Positions 8,692-16,862 of a stretch of 64,000 nucleotides of DNA are shown piece by piece. Below the pieces are notes generated by a model, which did not search any database, was not told the DNA's origin, and worked only from the letters and a program-made list of their open reading frames with translations. Source of the DNA: Kibdelosporangium sp. MJ126-NF4 (GTDB lineage Bacteria > Actinomycetota > Actinomycetes > Mycobacteriales > Pseudonocardiaceae); the NCBI RefSeq assembly GCF_000826545.1, contig NZ_CDME01000002.1, positions 1,993,187 through 2,057,186 on the forward strand, written 5' to 3'. Position 1 is the stretch's first letter; each line of letters opens with the position of its first letter. The position numbers and the translations under genes are program-made.

Positions 8692-9651
8692 TCAGCGTAG
8701 GAAATCGACCAGGGCCTTGAGCACCGCGTCCGGCTGCTCCTCCGGCAGGAAGTGCCCCGAGTTCTCGATCTTGCCCAGCCGCACGTCGGTGCCCTTGTCC
8801 GGCAACGAGTGCTCCAGGGTGTCGTTGTACGACGCGGCCAGCCCGAGCATCGGCGCGGTGATCTTGCCGTAGGTCTTCTCGTCCTCGATGTCCTGGTAGA
8901 AGCCCTGGTACCAGGCGTTGCCCGCGCGGATGGCGTCCGGCCGGTCCCAGGCCGCCGCGTAGATCGCCCGTTCCCGCTCGCCGATCGAGGACTTGTCGAA
9001 CAGCAGCGTGTCGCACAGCCAGTCGACCATGTACCGGAACCGGCCGGTGAGCAGCTGCTCGGGCAGCGTGCGGACCTGGTTGAACGCGAACCACCAGACG
9101 TGCACCGGGACACCGGCCGGCGCCAGCAGCGGGATGTGGAACAGGCTCTCGTCCGGGTGGCCGACGTCCAGCAGGCTCACCGACCGGGTCGCCGCCGGGT
9201 GGTTGGCCGCGAAGCTGAACGCGACCATCGCGCCGATGTCGTGCCCGACGATGTCCACCTGGTTGTGGCCCAGGTGCCGGACCAGCTCGTGGATGTCGCG
9301 GGCCATGGTCTTCTTGTCGTAGCCGCCCGCCGGTTTGTCCGTCCCGCCCTGGCCGCGCATGTCCACCGCGATCACGCGGTAGCGGGTCGCGAGCGCGGGC
9401 ATGATCTTGTGGAACTCCCACCAGGTCTGCGGCCAGCCCGGCACGAGCACCAGCGGCCTGCCGCGGCCACCGGTCACGTAGTGCATCCGGATGCCGTTGA
9501 CCTTCGCGTAGCCGTTGCGGAAGCCGGGTAACGAGCGGACCAGCGCTTCGTCGGACGGAGCTGCCTGGGCGGCGAGGGCGGGCTGGCCGGTGGCGGCGAG
9601 CACCGCACCGGCCGCGCCGATGGAGAAGAGGTTGCGTCGGTTGAGGGACAT
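8692..9651 (-). CDS. Exported alpha/beta hydrolase, epoxide-hydrolase-like, Tat-type signal
   Basis: ATG at 9651 is chosen over an overlapping GTG at 9660 because AGGTGA lies 5-6 nt before it. The N-terminus SLNRRNLFSIGAAGAVLAATG with a following ALAA cleavage site resembles a twin-arginine signal. The mature part is an alpha/beta hydrolase: HYVTGGRGRPLVLVPGWPQTWWEF (oxyanion HG-type loop), DMRGQGGTDKP, nucleophile-elbow position VGHDIGAM (Asp as in epoxide hydrolases and dehalogenases) and a C-terminal GHFLPEEQP catalytic His. The Asp nucleophile argues for epoxide hydrolase or haloalkane dehalogenase chemistry outside the membrane. The gene follows the cytosolic epoxide hydrolase with only a few bases between them. 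Confidence 0.85.
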   Translation of the reverse strand: MSLNRRNLFSIGAAGAVLAATGQPALAAQAAPSDEALVRSLPGFRNGYAKVNGIRMHYVTGGRGRPLVLVPGWPQTWWEFHKIMPALATRYRVIAVDMRGQGGTDKPAGGYDKKTMARDIHELVRHLGHNQVDIVGHDIGAMVAFSFAANHPAATRSVSLLDVGHPDESLFHIPLLAPAGVPVHVWWFAFNQVRTLPEQLLTGRFRYMVDWLCDTLLFDKSSIGERERAIYAAAWDRPDAIRAGNAWYQGFYQDIEDEKTYGKITAPMLGLAASYNDTLEHSLPDKGTDVRLGKIENSGHFLPEEQPDAVLKALVDFLR

Positions 9652-9656
9652 GCTGA

Positions 9657-10808
9657 TCACCTGTAATCGCGGAAGAAGGTACGGAGGTCGGCGGCAAGCA
9701 GATCGGGGGCGTCCGTGCCGGAGTAGTGCCCGCCGCGGTCGAACTCGCTCCAGTGCACGATGTTGTGGTCGCGCTCGGCCAACGGGCGGATCGCCTGGAA
9801 GTCGTTGGCGAACACGGCCACACCGGTCGGCACGGTCCCGCGCGACGCGGGTTCCTGTGGCAGGTGGGCGTTCTCGTAGTACTGCTGCGCGGCCGAACCG
9901 GCGGTGTTGGTCAGCCAGTACAGCGACGCGATGGTCAGCACGAAGTCCGCGGTCAGCATCTTGTCCATTTCGGACGGGTGGTCACCGAAACCGCGCAGCA
10001 GGTCGAGCACCCAGGCCAGCTGGCCGACGGGCGAGTCGGCGAGCGCGTGCGCGAGGGTCTCCGGGCGGGTGGACTGGAGCTTGTTGAACCCGGAGTGCTC
10101 GTCCATGAACCGCTGCAGGAACGCGAGCCTGCGGTACTCCTCCTCGCCGAAGCCGTCGAACTCGGCCGGGTCGCCGCTGGGGAAGGAGAACACCTGGGTC
10201 ACGTGCACCGCGGGGACCCGGTCCGGCGCGATCGCGCCGACCACCGGCGAGATCATCGAGCCCGCGTCGTTGCCCGCGGCGCCGTAACGCTCGTAGCCGA
10301 GCCGGTCCATCAGCTGTACCCACGCCCTGGCGATCCGCGGGATGGCCCAGCCCTCGTCCGGGGCGGGACCGGAGAAGGCGAACCCCGGCATGGACGGGAT
10401 GACCAGGTGGAACGCGTCCGCCGGGTCGCCGCCGTGCGCCCTCGGGTCGGTCAGCGGGCCGATCACGTCGAGGTACTCGACGAACGTGCCGGGCCAGCCG
10501 TGCGTCAGGATCAGCGGGAACGCGTCCGGCTCCGGCGAGCGGACATGCAGGAAGTGCACGTCCGTACCGTCGATCTCGGTGACGAACTGGGGGAACTCGT
10601 TGATCCGCGCCTCGTTGGCGCGCCAGTCGTAGCCGTCCGCCCAGTACTCCGCCAGTTCTCTGAGCACGTCCGTCGGGACGCCGCGCTCCCAGCCGCCGAC
10701 CTGGGGGCCGGTCCAGCGGGTGCGGGCCAGCCGGTCGCGCAGGTGGTCGATCTCGGACTGCGGGATGTCGACGGTGAAGGGCCTGATCTCTACGTTTTCG
10801 CTGCTCAT
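9657..10808 (-). CDS. Epoxide hydrolase with EHN N-terminal domain
   Basis: The first ~110 residues ([25 protein letters not shown] ... [18 protein letters not shown]) are the epoxide-hydrolase N-terminal domain. The alpha/beta-hydrolase core follows: [20 protein letters not shown], then the nucleophile motif AAGNDAGSM containing the Asp, an acidic partner near the C-terminus, and the His in [10 protein letters not shown]. The 383-residue length is normal for the microsomal-type bacterial enzymes, which open epoxides to diols. No signal peptide is present. It is the first gene of the operon 10808-8196, and its product may act on the same chemical class as the exported neighbour. Confidence 0.9.
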   Translation of the reverse strand: MSSENVEIRPFTVDIPQSEIDHLRDRLARTRWTGPQVGGWERGVPTDVLRELAEYWADGYDWRANEARINEFPQFVTEIDGTDVHFLHVRSPEPDAFPLILTHGWPGTFVEYLDVIGPLTDPRAHGGDPADAFHLVIPSMPGFAFSGPAPDEGWAIPRIARAWVQLMDRLGYERYGAAGNDAGSMISPVVGAIAPDRVPAVHVTQVFSFPSGDPAEFDGFGEEEYRRLAFLQRFMDEHSGFNKLQSTRPETLAHALADSPVGQLAWVLDLLRGFGDHPSEMDKMLTADFVLTIASLYWLTNTAGSAAQQYYENAHLPQEPASRGTVPTGVAVFANDFQAIRPLAERDHNIVHWSEFDRGGHYSGTDAPDLLAADLRTFFRDYR

Positions 10809-10872
10809 GGGAATAGCTTCGCCCGGGAGCGGCGGTCGGCGTGATACGTGATCGCGCCAACGGGCGTCGGTT

Positions 10873-11904
10873 TCAGGACACGGTCCCAGCCATCCCGAAC
10901 GTCTCCCGGTAGGTCTGCGGCGTCACGCCGACCAGCCGCCGGAAGTGCGGCCGCAGCGCGGCGGCCGAGGAGAACCCGCAGTACCTCGCGATCTGGTCGA
11001 CCGGCAGCTCGGACGACTCCAGCAGTTGCTGCGCCCGGACCACGCGCTGGTGCGTCAGCCAGGTCGCCGGGGCGGTCCCGGTGATCTCCCGGAAACGCCG
11101 GTCGTAGTTGCGCCTGCTCATGTGCGCGTGCCTGGCCAACGCGTCCACGGGCAGGTTGGTGTCCAGTTTGGTCAGTGCCCACGCCATCGACGCGGTCACC
11201 GGATCCTCGTCGTCCAGCTCGGGCATGGGCGACTCGATGTACTGCGCCTGGCCGCCCGGCCGGTGCGGCGGCAGCACCATGCCCTTGGCCAGCCGGTTGG
11301 CCACGTCCGCGCCGCACAGCGTGCGGATCAGGTGCAGGCCGAGGTCCATTCCGGACGCGCCACCGCCCGCGGTGAGCACGTCGCCGTCGTCCACGTAGAG
11401 CGCGCCCGGGTCGACCCGGATCGACGGGTACATCTCGGCCATCAGGCTTGCCATGCCCCAGTGTGTTGTCGCCGGGCGACCGTCGAGCAGGCCCGTCGCG
11501 GCGAGCACGAACGCGCCGCTGCACAGCCCGGCCAGCCGCGCGCCCTTGCCGTGTGCGGCGCGCATCGCGTCGAGCACCGGCTCGGGCGGACGTTCCATGG
11601 GCGATCGCCAGTTCGGCACGATCACCAGGTCGGCGTCCCGGATCGCGGCCAGGTCGTAGGGCACCGGGCAGGCGAGCCCGCCGCCGGACAGCGTGGCGCC
11701 TGGCTCGCCGCCGACCATCCGGATGTCGACGTCCCGCAGTTCACCGAAGTTGGCCGCCATGTCGAACACACCGAACGCGAACGACATGATGCCGAGCGAG
11801 ACACCCTTGAACACCACCACGACCAGGCTGCGCACCGGGCGTGACCGGGTGATCGGCTGGGCAGTCGCCGACTGGCCGCCAGCCGATTCCAGCATCAGAG
11901 TCAT
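10873..11904 (-). CDS. GlxA-family regulator: DJ-1/PfpI domain plus AraC HTH
   Basis: Residues ~25-200 form a DJ-1/PfpI class I amidotransferase-like domain, with [19 protein letters not shown] holding the Cys at the nucleophile elbow and TTHWG after it. Residues ~235-335 are an AraC/XylS double [27 protein letters not shown] and [25 protein letters not shown]. Such proteins activate catabolic or detoxification genes by sensing small molecules. The ATG at 11904 has a TANNNT box (TAGGAT, 11916-11911) ending 6 nt upstream, consistent with leaderless translation. Its position just upstream of the epoxide-hydrolase operon on the same strand suggests it could control that operon. Confidence 0.88.
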   Translation of the reverse strand: MTLMLESAGGQSATAQPITRSRPVRSLVVVVFKGVSLGIMSFAFGVFDMAANFGELRDVDIRMVGGEPGATLSGGGLACPVPYDLAAIRDADLVIVPNWRSPMERPPEPVLDAMRAAHGKGARLAGLCSGAFVLAATGLLDGRPATTHWGMASLMAEMYPSIRVDPGALYVDDGDVLTAGGGASGMDLGLHLIRTLCGADVANRLAKGMVLPPHRPGGQAQYIESPMPELDDEDPVTASMAWALTKLDTNLPVDALARHAHMSRRNYDRRFREITGTAPATWLTHQRVVRAQQLLESSELPVDQIARYCGFSSAAALRPHFRRLVGVTPQTYRETFGMAGTVS

Positions 11905-11948
11905 GGCCGGATCCTAGCTGCCTGACACCCTGTGACCAGCGGTTTCAG

Positions 11949-12881
11949 TCAGGCCTGAAGGCCGTGGAAGGCCTCGATGGCGCGCTGGACGCGGTATCCG
12001 GCGGCGAAGTCGGCAAGGTCGGCGGACTTGCCGCCGCGGATCGCCTCGGCGAACAGCGTGAGCCTGCTGTGTTCCGAGCCGCTCTCGCCACGGAGCTCGA
12101 CCGGCTGCCACTCGCCGCCTTCGGTCACGAACAGCTGCGCCCAGTTGCGCAGCATGAAGGACCGGCGGGTGCCCCAGATGACCCACTCGTACAGCTCGGG
12201 CCCGGCCAGGCCCGACATCGCGGACACGTGCACCGGTACGTCACCGGCGCGCAGCAGGCCACGCGCGGCGACCTCGCTGCCGGTGCCGTCCGGACCGTCC
12301 GAGTAGTCCACACTGGTCTCGACGGCCGTCAGCGGCCCGGCGATCCGGTCGGTCAGGTACACGAAGTGGGACAACACTTCCCGGACGAAACCGCCCTGGT
12401 CACGCCCGGCGAGCCAGGTCGCGGTCGCCTGGAAGTCCCTCGGCCAGCGCGGGAACTGCGTCCGGATGTCCACGCCGCGAACCGTGCCGAGGTCCGCTTC
12501 GGCGACGTACCGCACGGCGTTGCGGTCGGACAGTGCGAAGTTGACGGCGTTGGCGAGCCCGGTTTCCGTTGCGGCGTCGAGCATCCGTTGCGCGTCGGCC
12601 AGGCTGACAGCCAGTGGTTTCTCACAGAACACGGCCTTGCCCGAACGCAGGGCGGTCACCGCCAGGTCGGCGTGGAACGCCGGTGGGGTGGCGATGTACA
12701 CCGCGTCCACGTCGGCGGCGGTGACGATCTCCTCCGGGTTGGTGGTGAAGGGGACCCCGGGATCGGTCTCGGTGACGTCACTCGCCCTGACCACCGTGAA
12801 GTCGGGGTGGCCGACCGCGACGTCCAGGGTTCTCCTGCCCATCACGCCCAGCCCGATGATGCCCAGCCGTATCTCACTCAT
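11949..12881 (-). CDS. Gfo/Idh/MocA family oxidoreductase
   Basis: The N-terminal Rossmann fold is clear (IRLGIIGLGVMGRRTLD), followed by DVDAVYIATPPAFHADLAVTAL and the hallmark CEKPLAVS. The C-terminal alpha/beta dimerisation domain holds the substrate site. ATG at 12881 is favoured because AAGGATG precedes it by about 6 nt; an upstream start would add 8 residues. Members oxidise or reduce sugars, inositols and related polyols with NAD(P). The divergent MarR gene begins 101 bp away across overlapping palindromes, making local regulation likely. The substrate is not identifiable. Confidence 0.88.
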   Translation of the reverse strand: MSEIRLGIIGLGVMGRRTLDVAVGHPDFTVVRASDVTETDPGVPFTTNPEEIVTAADVDAVYIATPPAFHADLAVTALRSGKAVFCEKPLAVSLADAQRMLDAATETGLANAVNFALSDRNAVRYVAEADLGTVRGVDIRTQFPRWPRDFQATATWLAGRDQGGFVREVLSHFVYLTDRIAGPLTAVETSVDYSDGPDGTGSEVAARGLLRAGDVPVHVSAMSGLAGPELYEWVIWGTRRSFMLRNWAQLFVTEGGEWQPVELRGESGSEHSRLTLFAEAIRGGKSADLADFAAGYRVQRAIEAFHGLQA

Positions 12882-12936
12882 GGGCACATCCTTGCCGATG
12901 CTCACCTCCGGCCCACGGGCGAGGACGTGTCGGCTC

Positions 12937-12957
12937 GTTCGTGCTGCGAACTGTTCG
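12937..12957. promoter_or_regulatory. Overlapping palindromes in the MarR/oxidoreductase divergent promoter
   Basis: GTTCG-tgctg-CGAAC (12937-12951) overlaps CGAACTGTTCG (12947-12957), so three alternating half-sites fall within 21 bp. The position, between divergent genes one of which encodes a MarR regulator, makes this a candidate operator. Confidence 0.5.
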
Positions 12958-12982
12958 TCGGCGAAATGGTATTTTCTGCCGC

Positions 12983-13429
12983 ATGGGTGATGACGGCACG
13001 CGGATCGGACTGGCCGCCGGGCTGGTGCGATCGGCGTTCCTGGTGAATGCCGTGTACGTCGAGTCGGCCAGGGAATTCGGCATCACCCAGCAGCAGGGCC
13101 AGTTGCTGTGCGTACTCATGGGCTCGTCCTACGGCATGACCGACCTCGGCTCGACCCTCGGTCTCGCCAAGTCGAGCCTGACCGGCCTCGTCGACCGGAC
13201 CGAACGCAACGGGCTCGTCCGCCGCTCGACCGACACCCAGGACACCCGCGCGGTACGGGTGGCGCTGACCTCGCGTGGCCGCGAACTCGCCGACAGGTTC
13301 TACGCCGAGACCTGCCGCCGGATCGACGCGTTGGCCACCGGCCTCGATGCCGCCGAACAGGCTGCGCTCGCCCGTCTGCTGGGCAGTGTCGTGCTGAACA
13401 ACAAGGTCCCGGTCGTATTCATGGAATAG
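12983..13429 (+). CDS. MarR-family transcriptional regulator
   Basis: A 148-residue winged-helix protein. The core FGITQQQGQLLCVLMGSSYGMTDLGSTLGLAKSSLTGLVDRTERNGLVRRSTDTQDTRAVRVALTSRG is typical of MarR: recognition helix, then the wing with the D-R residues. ATG at 12983 is preceded 7 nt upstream by TATTTT (12970-12975), suggesting a leaderless mRNA; an upstream in-frame start would add 14 unlikely residues. MarR proteins are dimeric repressors released by small phenolic or oxidising ligands. It is divergent from the Gfo/Idh/MocA gene, its likely target. Confidence 0.88.
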   Translation: MGDDGTRIGLAAGLVRSAFLVNAVYVESAREFGITQQQGQLLCVLMGSSYGMTDLGSTLGLAKSSLTGLVDRTERNGLVRRSTDTQDTRAVRVALTSRGRELADRFYAETCRRIDALATGLDAAEQAALARLLGSVVLNNKVPVVFME

Positions 13430-13508
13430 CGTGGGCGGCGAACTTCGCGGCCGACGCGTTCTTCGTGGACGCGCTCGGCAGCATCCACCGCAGCAGCGCC
13501 ACTCCTGC

Positions 13509-14669
13509 TCAGTGACCCGCCGCGGGGACAGCGGACCTGGGATCGTCCAGCAGGGGCTGGAAAGCCAGTTCGGCGGCGCCGAGCAGGGCCGCGTCGGCCA
13601 GTTCGCCCGGCGTGATCGGCACGTGTGCCAGCTCGGCGAGGAAGGCCCGCCCGGCCAGGGTGCGGCGGATGGTGTCCGGTTCGAGCGTGTACAGCGTGCC
13701 GAGGGTGCCGCCGAGGACGATCCGGTCGGCGTCGACGATGTTGGCCAGGCTGCCGAGACCGATCGCCAGCCGGGTGTTGACGCGCCTGACCGCGGCCAGC
13801 ACCTCGGGCGTGGGGTCCGCCAGCAGCGTGCGGACCCGGTCGGCGACCGCGCGCAACTCCACGTCCATGCCCAGCAGCCGCAGCAGCGCGCGGTGATCGG
13901 CCTCGACCTCAAGGCATCCCGTTGAGCCACAAGGACAGGAGGCGCCGTCCGGGTCGACGGTGATGTGGCCGGGTTCGATCGCGTACCCGTGCGCGCCGAG
14001 GAACAGCCGTCCGTCACTCACCACTCCGCCACCGAGGCCGACGTTCCCCGTCGTCAGGTAGAGCAGTTGCCGCGCGCCCCGACCGGCGCCGTGCCGGTGC
14101 TCGGCGACCGCGGCGAGGTTGGCGTCGTTGGCGATCGAGACCGGCAGATCCAGGTGCCGCTCGAGCAGCTCCTGCAAGTGCAACGCGGGCCAGCCCAGGT
14201 GCAACGCGGCGGGCGCGTACCCGTCTGTGCGCACCGGCGACGGCACGGCGACCGCGTAGCCGAGGGCGTTCGGCTGGGCGTGGGCCTTCATCAGCTCGCA
14301 GAGTTCGTCGAGCGCCGCACCGGGCTGGGAACTGGTCAGCGGGAGCGTCGAGCGGGAACGGATCCTGCCGCCCAGCGCCACCGCGCCGACGGTGAAACCG
14401 TCCGGCTGGATCTGGGCCGCGACGACCGTTGGCGCCTGCGCCGGGATGTCCACCTGATGCGACGGCCTGCCGCCCTCGGCCTTGCCCCCGGTCCGGTTGA
14501 TCCGGACGAGCGAACGGTCGGCCAGCTCACCGAGCAGGTAGCCCATCACGCTGCGACTGCAGCCGAGCCGGTCGGTCAGCTCCGCGCGACTGGCAGTGCC
14601 ACCCGAGACATGCAGCTCCAGCAACAGCTGCCCAAGCGTGTCCTTAGGCGCTTGTGTCACGCCGCCCAT
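13509..14669 (-). CDS. ROK-family transcriptional repressor
   Basis: The N-terminal winged helix (LLELHVSGGTASRAELTDRLGCSRSVMGYLLGELADRSLVR) is followed by a ROK sugar-kinase-like domain. That domain contains the zinc motif CPCGSTGCLE with an upstream His in YAIEPGHITVD, and the sugar-site segment LTTGNVGLGGGVVSDGRLFLG. NagC/XylR-type ROK repressors bind a sugar or sugar phosphate and release DNA. ATG at 14669 is chosen because TACGAT ends exactly 6 nt upstream; a GTG 9 nt further in is possible. It is divergent from a SemiSWEET gene with a near-perfect palindrome between them, so this transporter is the probable regulon member and the gene is probably autoregulated. Confidence 0.88.
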   Translation of the reverse strand: MGGVTQAPKDTLGQLLLELHVSGGTASRAELTDRLGCSRSVMGYLLGELADRSLVRINRTGGKAEGGRPSHQVDIPAQAPTVVAAQIQPDGFTVGAVALGGRIRSRSTLPLTSSQPGAALDELCELMKAHAQPNALGYAVAVPSPVRTDGYAPAALHLGWPALHLQELLERHLDLPVSIANDANLAAVAEHRHGAGRGARQLLYLTTGNVGLGGGVVSDGRLFLGAHGYAIEPGHITVDPDGASCPCGSTGCLEVEADHRALLRLLGMDVELRAVADRVRTLLADPTPEVLAAVRRVNTRLAIGLGSLANIVDADRIVLGGTLGTLYTLEPDTIRRTLAGRAFLAELAHVPITPGELADAALLGAAELAFQPLLDDPRSAVPAAGH

Positions 14670-14683
14670 CCCCGTATCGTACC

Positions 14684-14704
14684 TTTGTACAGCTGCTGCA
14701 CAAA
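14684..14704. promoter_or_regulatory. Candidate ROK operator
   Basis: A 21-bp palindrome with one mismatched pair: TTTGTACAGC, central T, GCTGCACAAA. It lies in the 49-bp gap between the ROK repressor and SemiSWEET starts and overlaps where both promoters must be. Confidence 0.65.
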
Positions 14705-14718
14705 CAAAGGGGTCGCCG

Positions 14719-14985
14719 GTGACCGTGTTGGGCCTGTGCGCGGGCGCGCTGACCACACTCGCCTTCCTGCCCCAGGTACTGCGGACCATCCGCACGCGCA
14801 GCGCCCGTGACCTGTCGTGGGCCTGGATCCTGATGATGTGCGCCGGAGTCGGTACCTGGCTGGTCTACGGCCTGCTCGGCGCGGACCTGCCGGTGATCGT
14901 CGCCAACGGCGTCACCCTCGTGCTGATCGCCGCGCTCGGCGTGGTCAAGGCGATGCAGGAACGGGTCGTCGTCCCCTCAGCCTGA
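14719..14985 (+). CDS. SemiSWEET family sugar transporter
   Basis: An 88-residue protein with three predicted helices and the PQ-loop: LGLCAGALTTLAFLPQVLRTIRTRSARDLS, then two more hydrophobic segments ending in a basic tail. This length and the FLPQ motif match bacterial SemiSWEETs, which dimerise to make a sugar uniporter in the membrane. GTG at 14719 is chosen for the AAAGGGG site 6 nt upstream. Its 3' end overlaps the convergent TetR gene by 9 bp. The divergent ROK repressor and shared palindrome suggest sugar-inducible expression. Confidence 0.88.
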   Translation: MTVLGLCAGALTTLAFLPQVLRTIRTRSARDLSWAWILMMCAGVGTWLVYGLLGADLPVIVANGVTLVLIAALGVVKAMQERVVVPSA

Positions 14986-15591
14986 CAGCAGCTCCCGAGC
15001 CAGCACGCCGTTCCACCACCGCTCGACCTGGTCCGGCGACCAGCCGCGTTCCCCGGTCAGCGTGCGATAGACATCGATGTTGCACAGCGCCGCGTAGACA
15101 TCGACCGCGGTCGCGATCTCCTGTCGCAGCACCCCGCCCGGCCACGACGAGAACACCTGCACGCGAGTCTCGTCAGCACGACGGCGCCCGGCGCGGTACA
15201 CGTCCGCCAGTTCCGGCTCGACACGGCCCGCGTCGCGCATCAGCGTGATCACGTCGCCCGACCGCTCGAACAACCGCCGGTCGTAGCCGATCATGGCCGC
15301 CAACTGACGCACCGGTTCGGCCCCGGACTCCAACTCCTCGACCATCCGCGGCCCGTCCGCGGTGAGATCGGCCGAGTCGGCCACAGCCAGTGCGAGGCCC
15401 GTCTTGGTGCCGTAGACGGAATACACCGTCGGCACCGACACACCGGCCGCCTGCGCCACGTCACGCACGGTCGTCGCGGCCCAGCCCTGCTCGACGAAAA
15501 GCCGCCGGGCCGCCCGCGCGATCTCGGCACGCGTCTGCAGCGCCTGCGTCGAGCGCCGCAGGGAGTCGTACTTGCGTCGCGGGGTCTCCAT
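14977..15591 (-). CDS. TetR-family transcriptional regulator
   Basis: The N-terminal HTH is clear: TRAEIARAARRLFVEQGWAATTVRDVAQAAGVSVPTVYSVYGTKTGL (about residues 20-66). A ~130-residue helical ligand domain follows, with length 204 as usual. ATG at 15591 has AAAGGCGG upstream. The neighbouring membrane-protein gene at 15621 is divergent with only 29 bp between starts, so this regulator almost certainly covers that promoter. The ligand is unknown. Confidence 0.87.
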   Translation of the reverse strand: METPRRKYDSLRRSTQALQTRAEIARAARRLFVEQGWAATTVRDVAQAAGVSVPTVYSVYGTKTGLALAVADSADLTADGPRMVEELESGAEPVRQLAAMIGYDRRLFERSGDVITLMRDAGRVEPELADVYRAGRRRADETRVQVFSSWPGGVLRQEIATAVDVYAALCNIDVYRTLTGERGWSPDQVERWWNGVLARELLSG

Positions 15592-15608
15592 AACCGCCTT
15601 TCACTTGC

Positions 15609-15620
15609 TATATTGATTAT
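15609..15620 (+). promoter_or_regulatory. -10 element for a leaderless transcript
   Basis: TATATT at 15609-15614 ends 6 nt before the ATG at 15621, and no ribosome site fits in the 29-bp gap on this strand. Confidence 0.5.
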
Positions 15621-16280
15621 ATGCACAGTAAAACCAATACGTTCACCCAGGTCAGCGGGGCTGCTGGGCTGGGGTTCGCGATCTTGATCGTGGTGGGCAA
15701 CGCGATCGTAGTTCCGGCGGGCCTTCCCGTCCCCGGAACGGACTTCGGCGAGGTCAGCGAGTTCTTCACGCACCACGGCACAGCCGTCGGCCTGGCGTCC
15801 GCGCTCGGACCGGTGACCTGGCTGCTGGCCACCCTGTTCGGCGCGGGAGCGGTCGCGGCGCTCTGGACGTCCGAACGCGGATGGGCACTGGCCGGATTCG
15901 GCGGGCTGCTCCTGCAGAACGGGGCCTTCATGCTGGTGATCGCGAGCAGGCTGGCGTCGGCGTCGGCCACACCGGACAGGGCACTGCTGGCGTTCCATGA
16001 CGCCTTGTTCACCCTCAACGGCACTTTCCTCGCCACCGCCATGATCGGCCTGTCCATGGCGGGACTGCGCTCGGGGCTGACCCGGCGCTGGCACTCGACA
16101 CTCGGCTTCGTCTCGGCGGGCCTCATGCTCACCTCGGCCACACTGACACCGCTGGTGATCGACGAGGAGGGGCCGCTCGGCCTGATCGGGCTCACCGGCT
16201 GGGTGATCTGGGTGATCTGGATCGGGACGTACGGCGTGACCCTGATCCGCCTGCGGCCACAGCACATCGTGCGTGGATGA
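15621..16280 (+). CDS. DUF4386-like multi-pass membrane protein
   Basis: A 219-residue integral membrane protein with six likely helices: FAILIVVGNAIVVPAG, TWLLATLFGAGAVAALW, GGLLLQNGAFMLVI, LFTLNGTFLATAMIGLSMAGL, TLGFVSAGLMLTSATLTPLVI and VIWVIWIGTYGVTLIRL. The pattern resembles actinobacterial DUF4386-like proteins of unknown function. The ATG immediately follows a -10-like box. It is divergent from, and probably controlled by, the adjacent TetR. No catalytic motif is visible. Confidence 0.65.
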   Translation: MHSKTNTFTQVSGAAGLGFAILIVVGNAIVVPAGLPVPGTDFGEVSEFFTHHGTAVGLASALGPVTWLLATLFGAGAVAALWTSERGWALAGFGGLLLQNGAFMLVIASRLASASATPDRALLAFHDALFTLNGTFLATAMIGLSMAGLRSGLTRRWHSTLGFVSAGLMLTSATLTPLVIDEEGPLGLIGLTGWVIWVIWIGTYGVTLIRLRPQHIVRG

Positions 16281-16355
16281 GACATTGCCCCACGGCCTGG
16301 CCGCGCCGTCCGGTACCGTGCGCGCGTCCAGCATTCCGGCCACCCGGAGGAGCGC

Positions 16356-16862
16356 ATGCACTTCATCCCGCCTTTTCCCAAGCAGTTACCGGACATCAGC
16401 GGAAAGGGCCTGGTCGCGGCGGCGGACGAATACGCCATCCGGGTGCGCGCGTTCTACAACTCCCGCGCCGTCTGGCATCGGCGCTTCCACCGGCTCAGTG
16501 GCGTCCTGATCATCCTGGCCGGTGCCGGGCTCCCGGTTCTGGCGAACCTGGAGTACCCGGCCAAGGCGACGGTCATCTCGATCGCCGGTATGGCCGTCGC
16601 GGTGCTCACCGGGCTGCATGCCTTCTATCACTGGGATCAGTCGTGGATCCTGTTGCGCACCACCGAGGGAGAGGTCACCGCGGCCTACTGGGCGTGGCGC
16701 GCCGCGTTGCCTCCGAACGGCGACGACACCGACGAGCAGACCGTCGCGAGGACGACCGCCTTTCTCGCTCAGCTGGGGCAGATCCGCACCAACGAGGCGT
16801 CGAACTTCTTCGCGAACGTCACGTTCCCCGCAGCGTCGGGAGGTCAGTCCGCTTCCCGATAA
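16356..16862 (+). CDS. Two-TM SLATT/DUF4231-like protein
   Basis: A 168-residue protein. An N-terminal amphipathic helix (EYAIRVRAFYNSRAVWHRRFHRLS) leads into two adjacent membrane helices (GVLIILAGAGLPVLANL and VISIAGMAVAVLTGLHAFYHW). A charged helix follows (SWILLRTTEGEVTAAYWAWRAALP). This layout is that of the SLATT/DUF4231 superfamily, described as a membrane effector module often tied to nucleotide-sensing conflict systems. No SMODS, SLOG or nuclease partner is adjacent, so it is a stand-alone version. CGGAGGAGCGC precedes the ATG. The 3' end overlaps the convergent phosphodiesterase gene by 19 bp. Confidence 0.7.
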   Translation: MHFIPPFPKQLPDISGKGLVAAADEYAIRVRAFYNSRAVWHRRFHRLSGVLIILAGAGLPVLANLEYPAKATVISIAGMAVAVLTGLHAFYHWDQSWILLRTTEGEVTAAYWAWRAALPPNGDDTDEQTVARTTAFLAQLGQIRTNEASNFFANVTFPAASGGQSASR

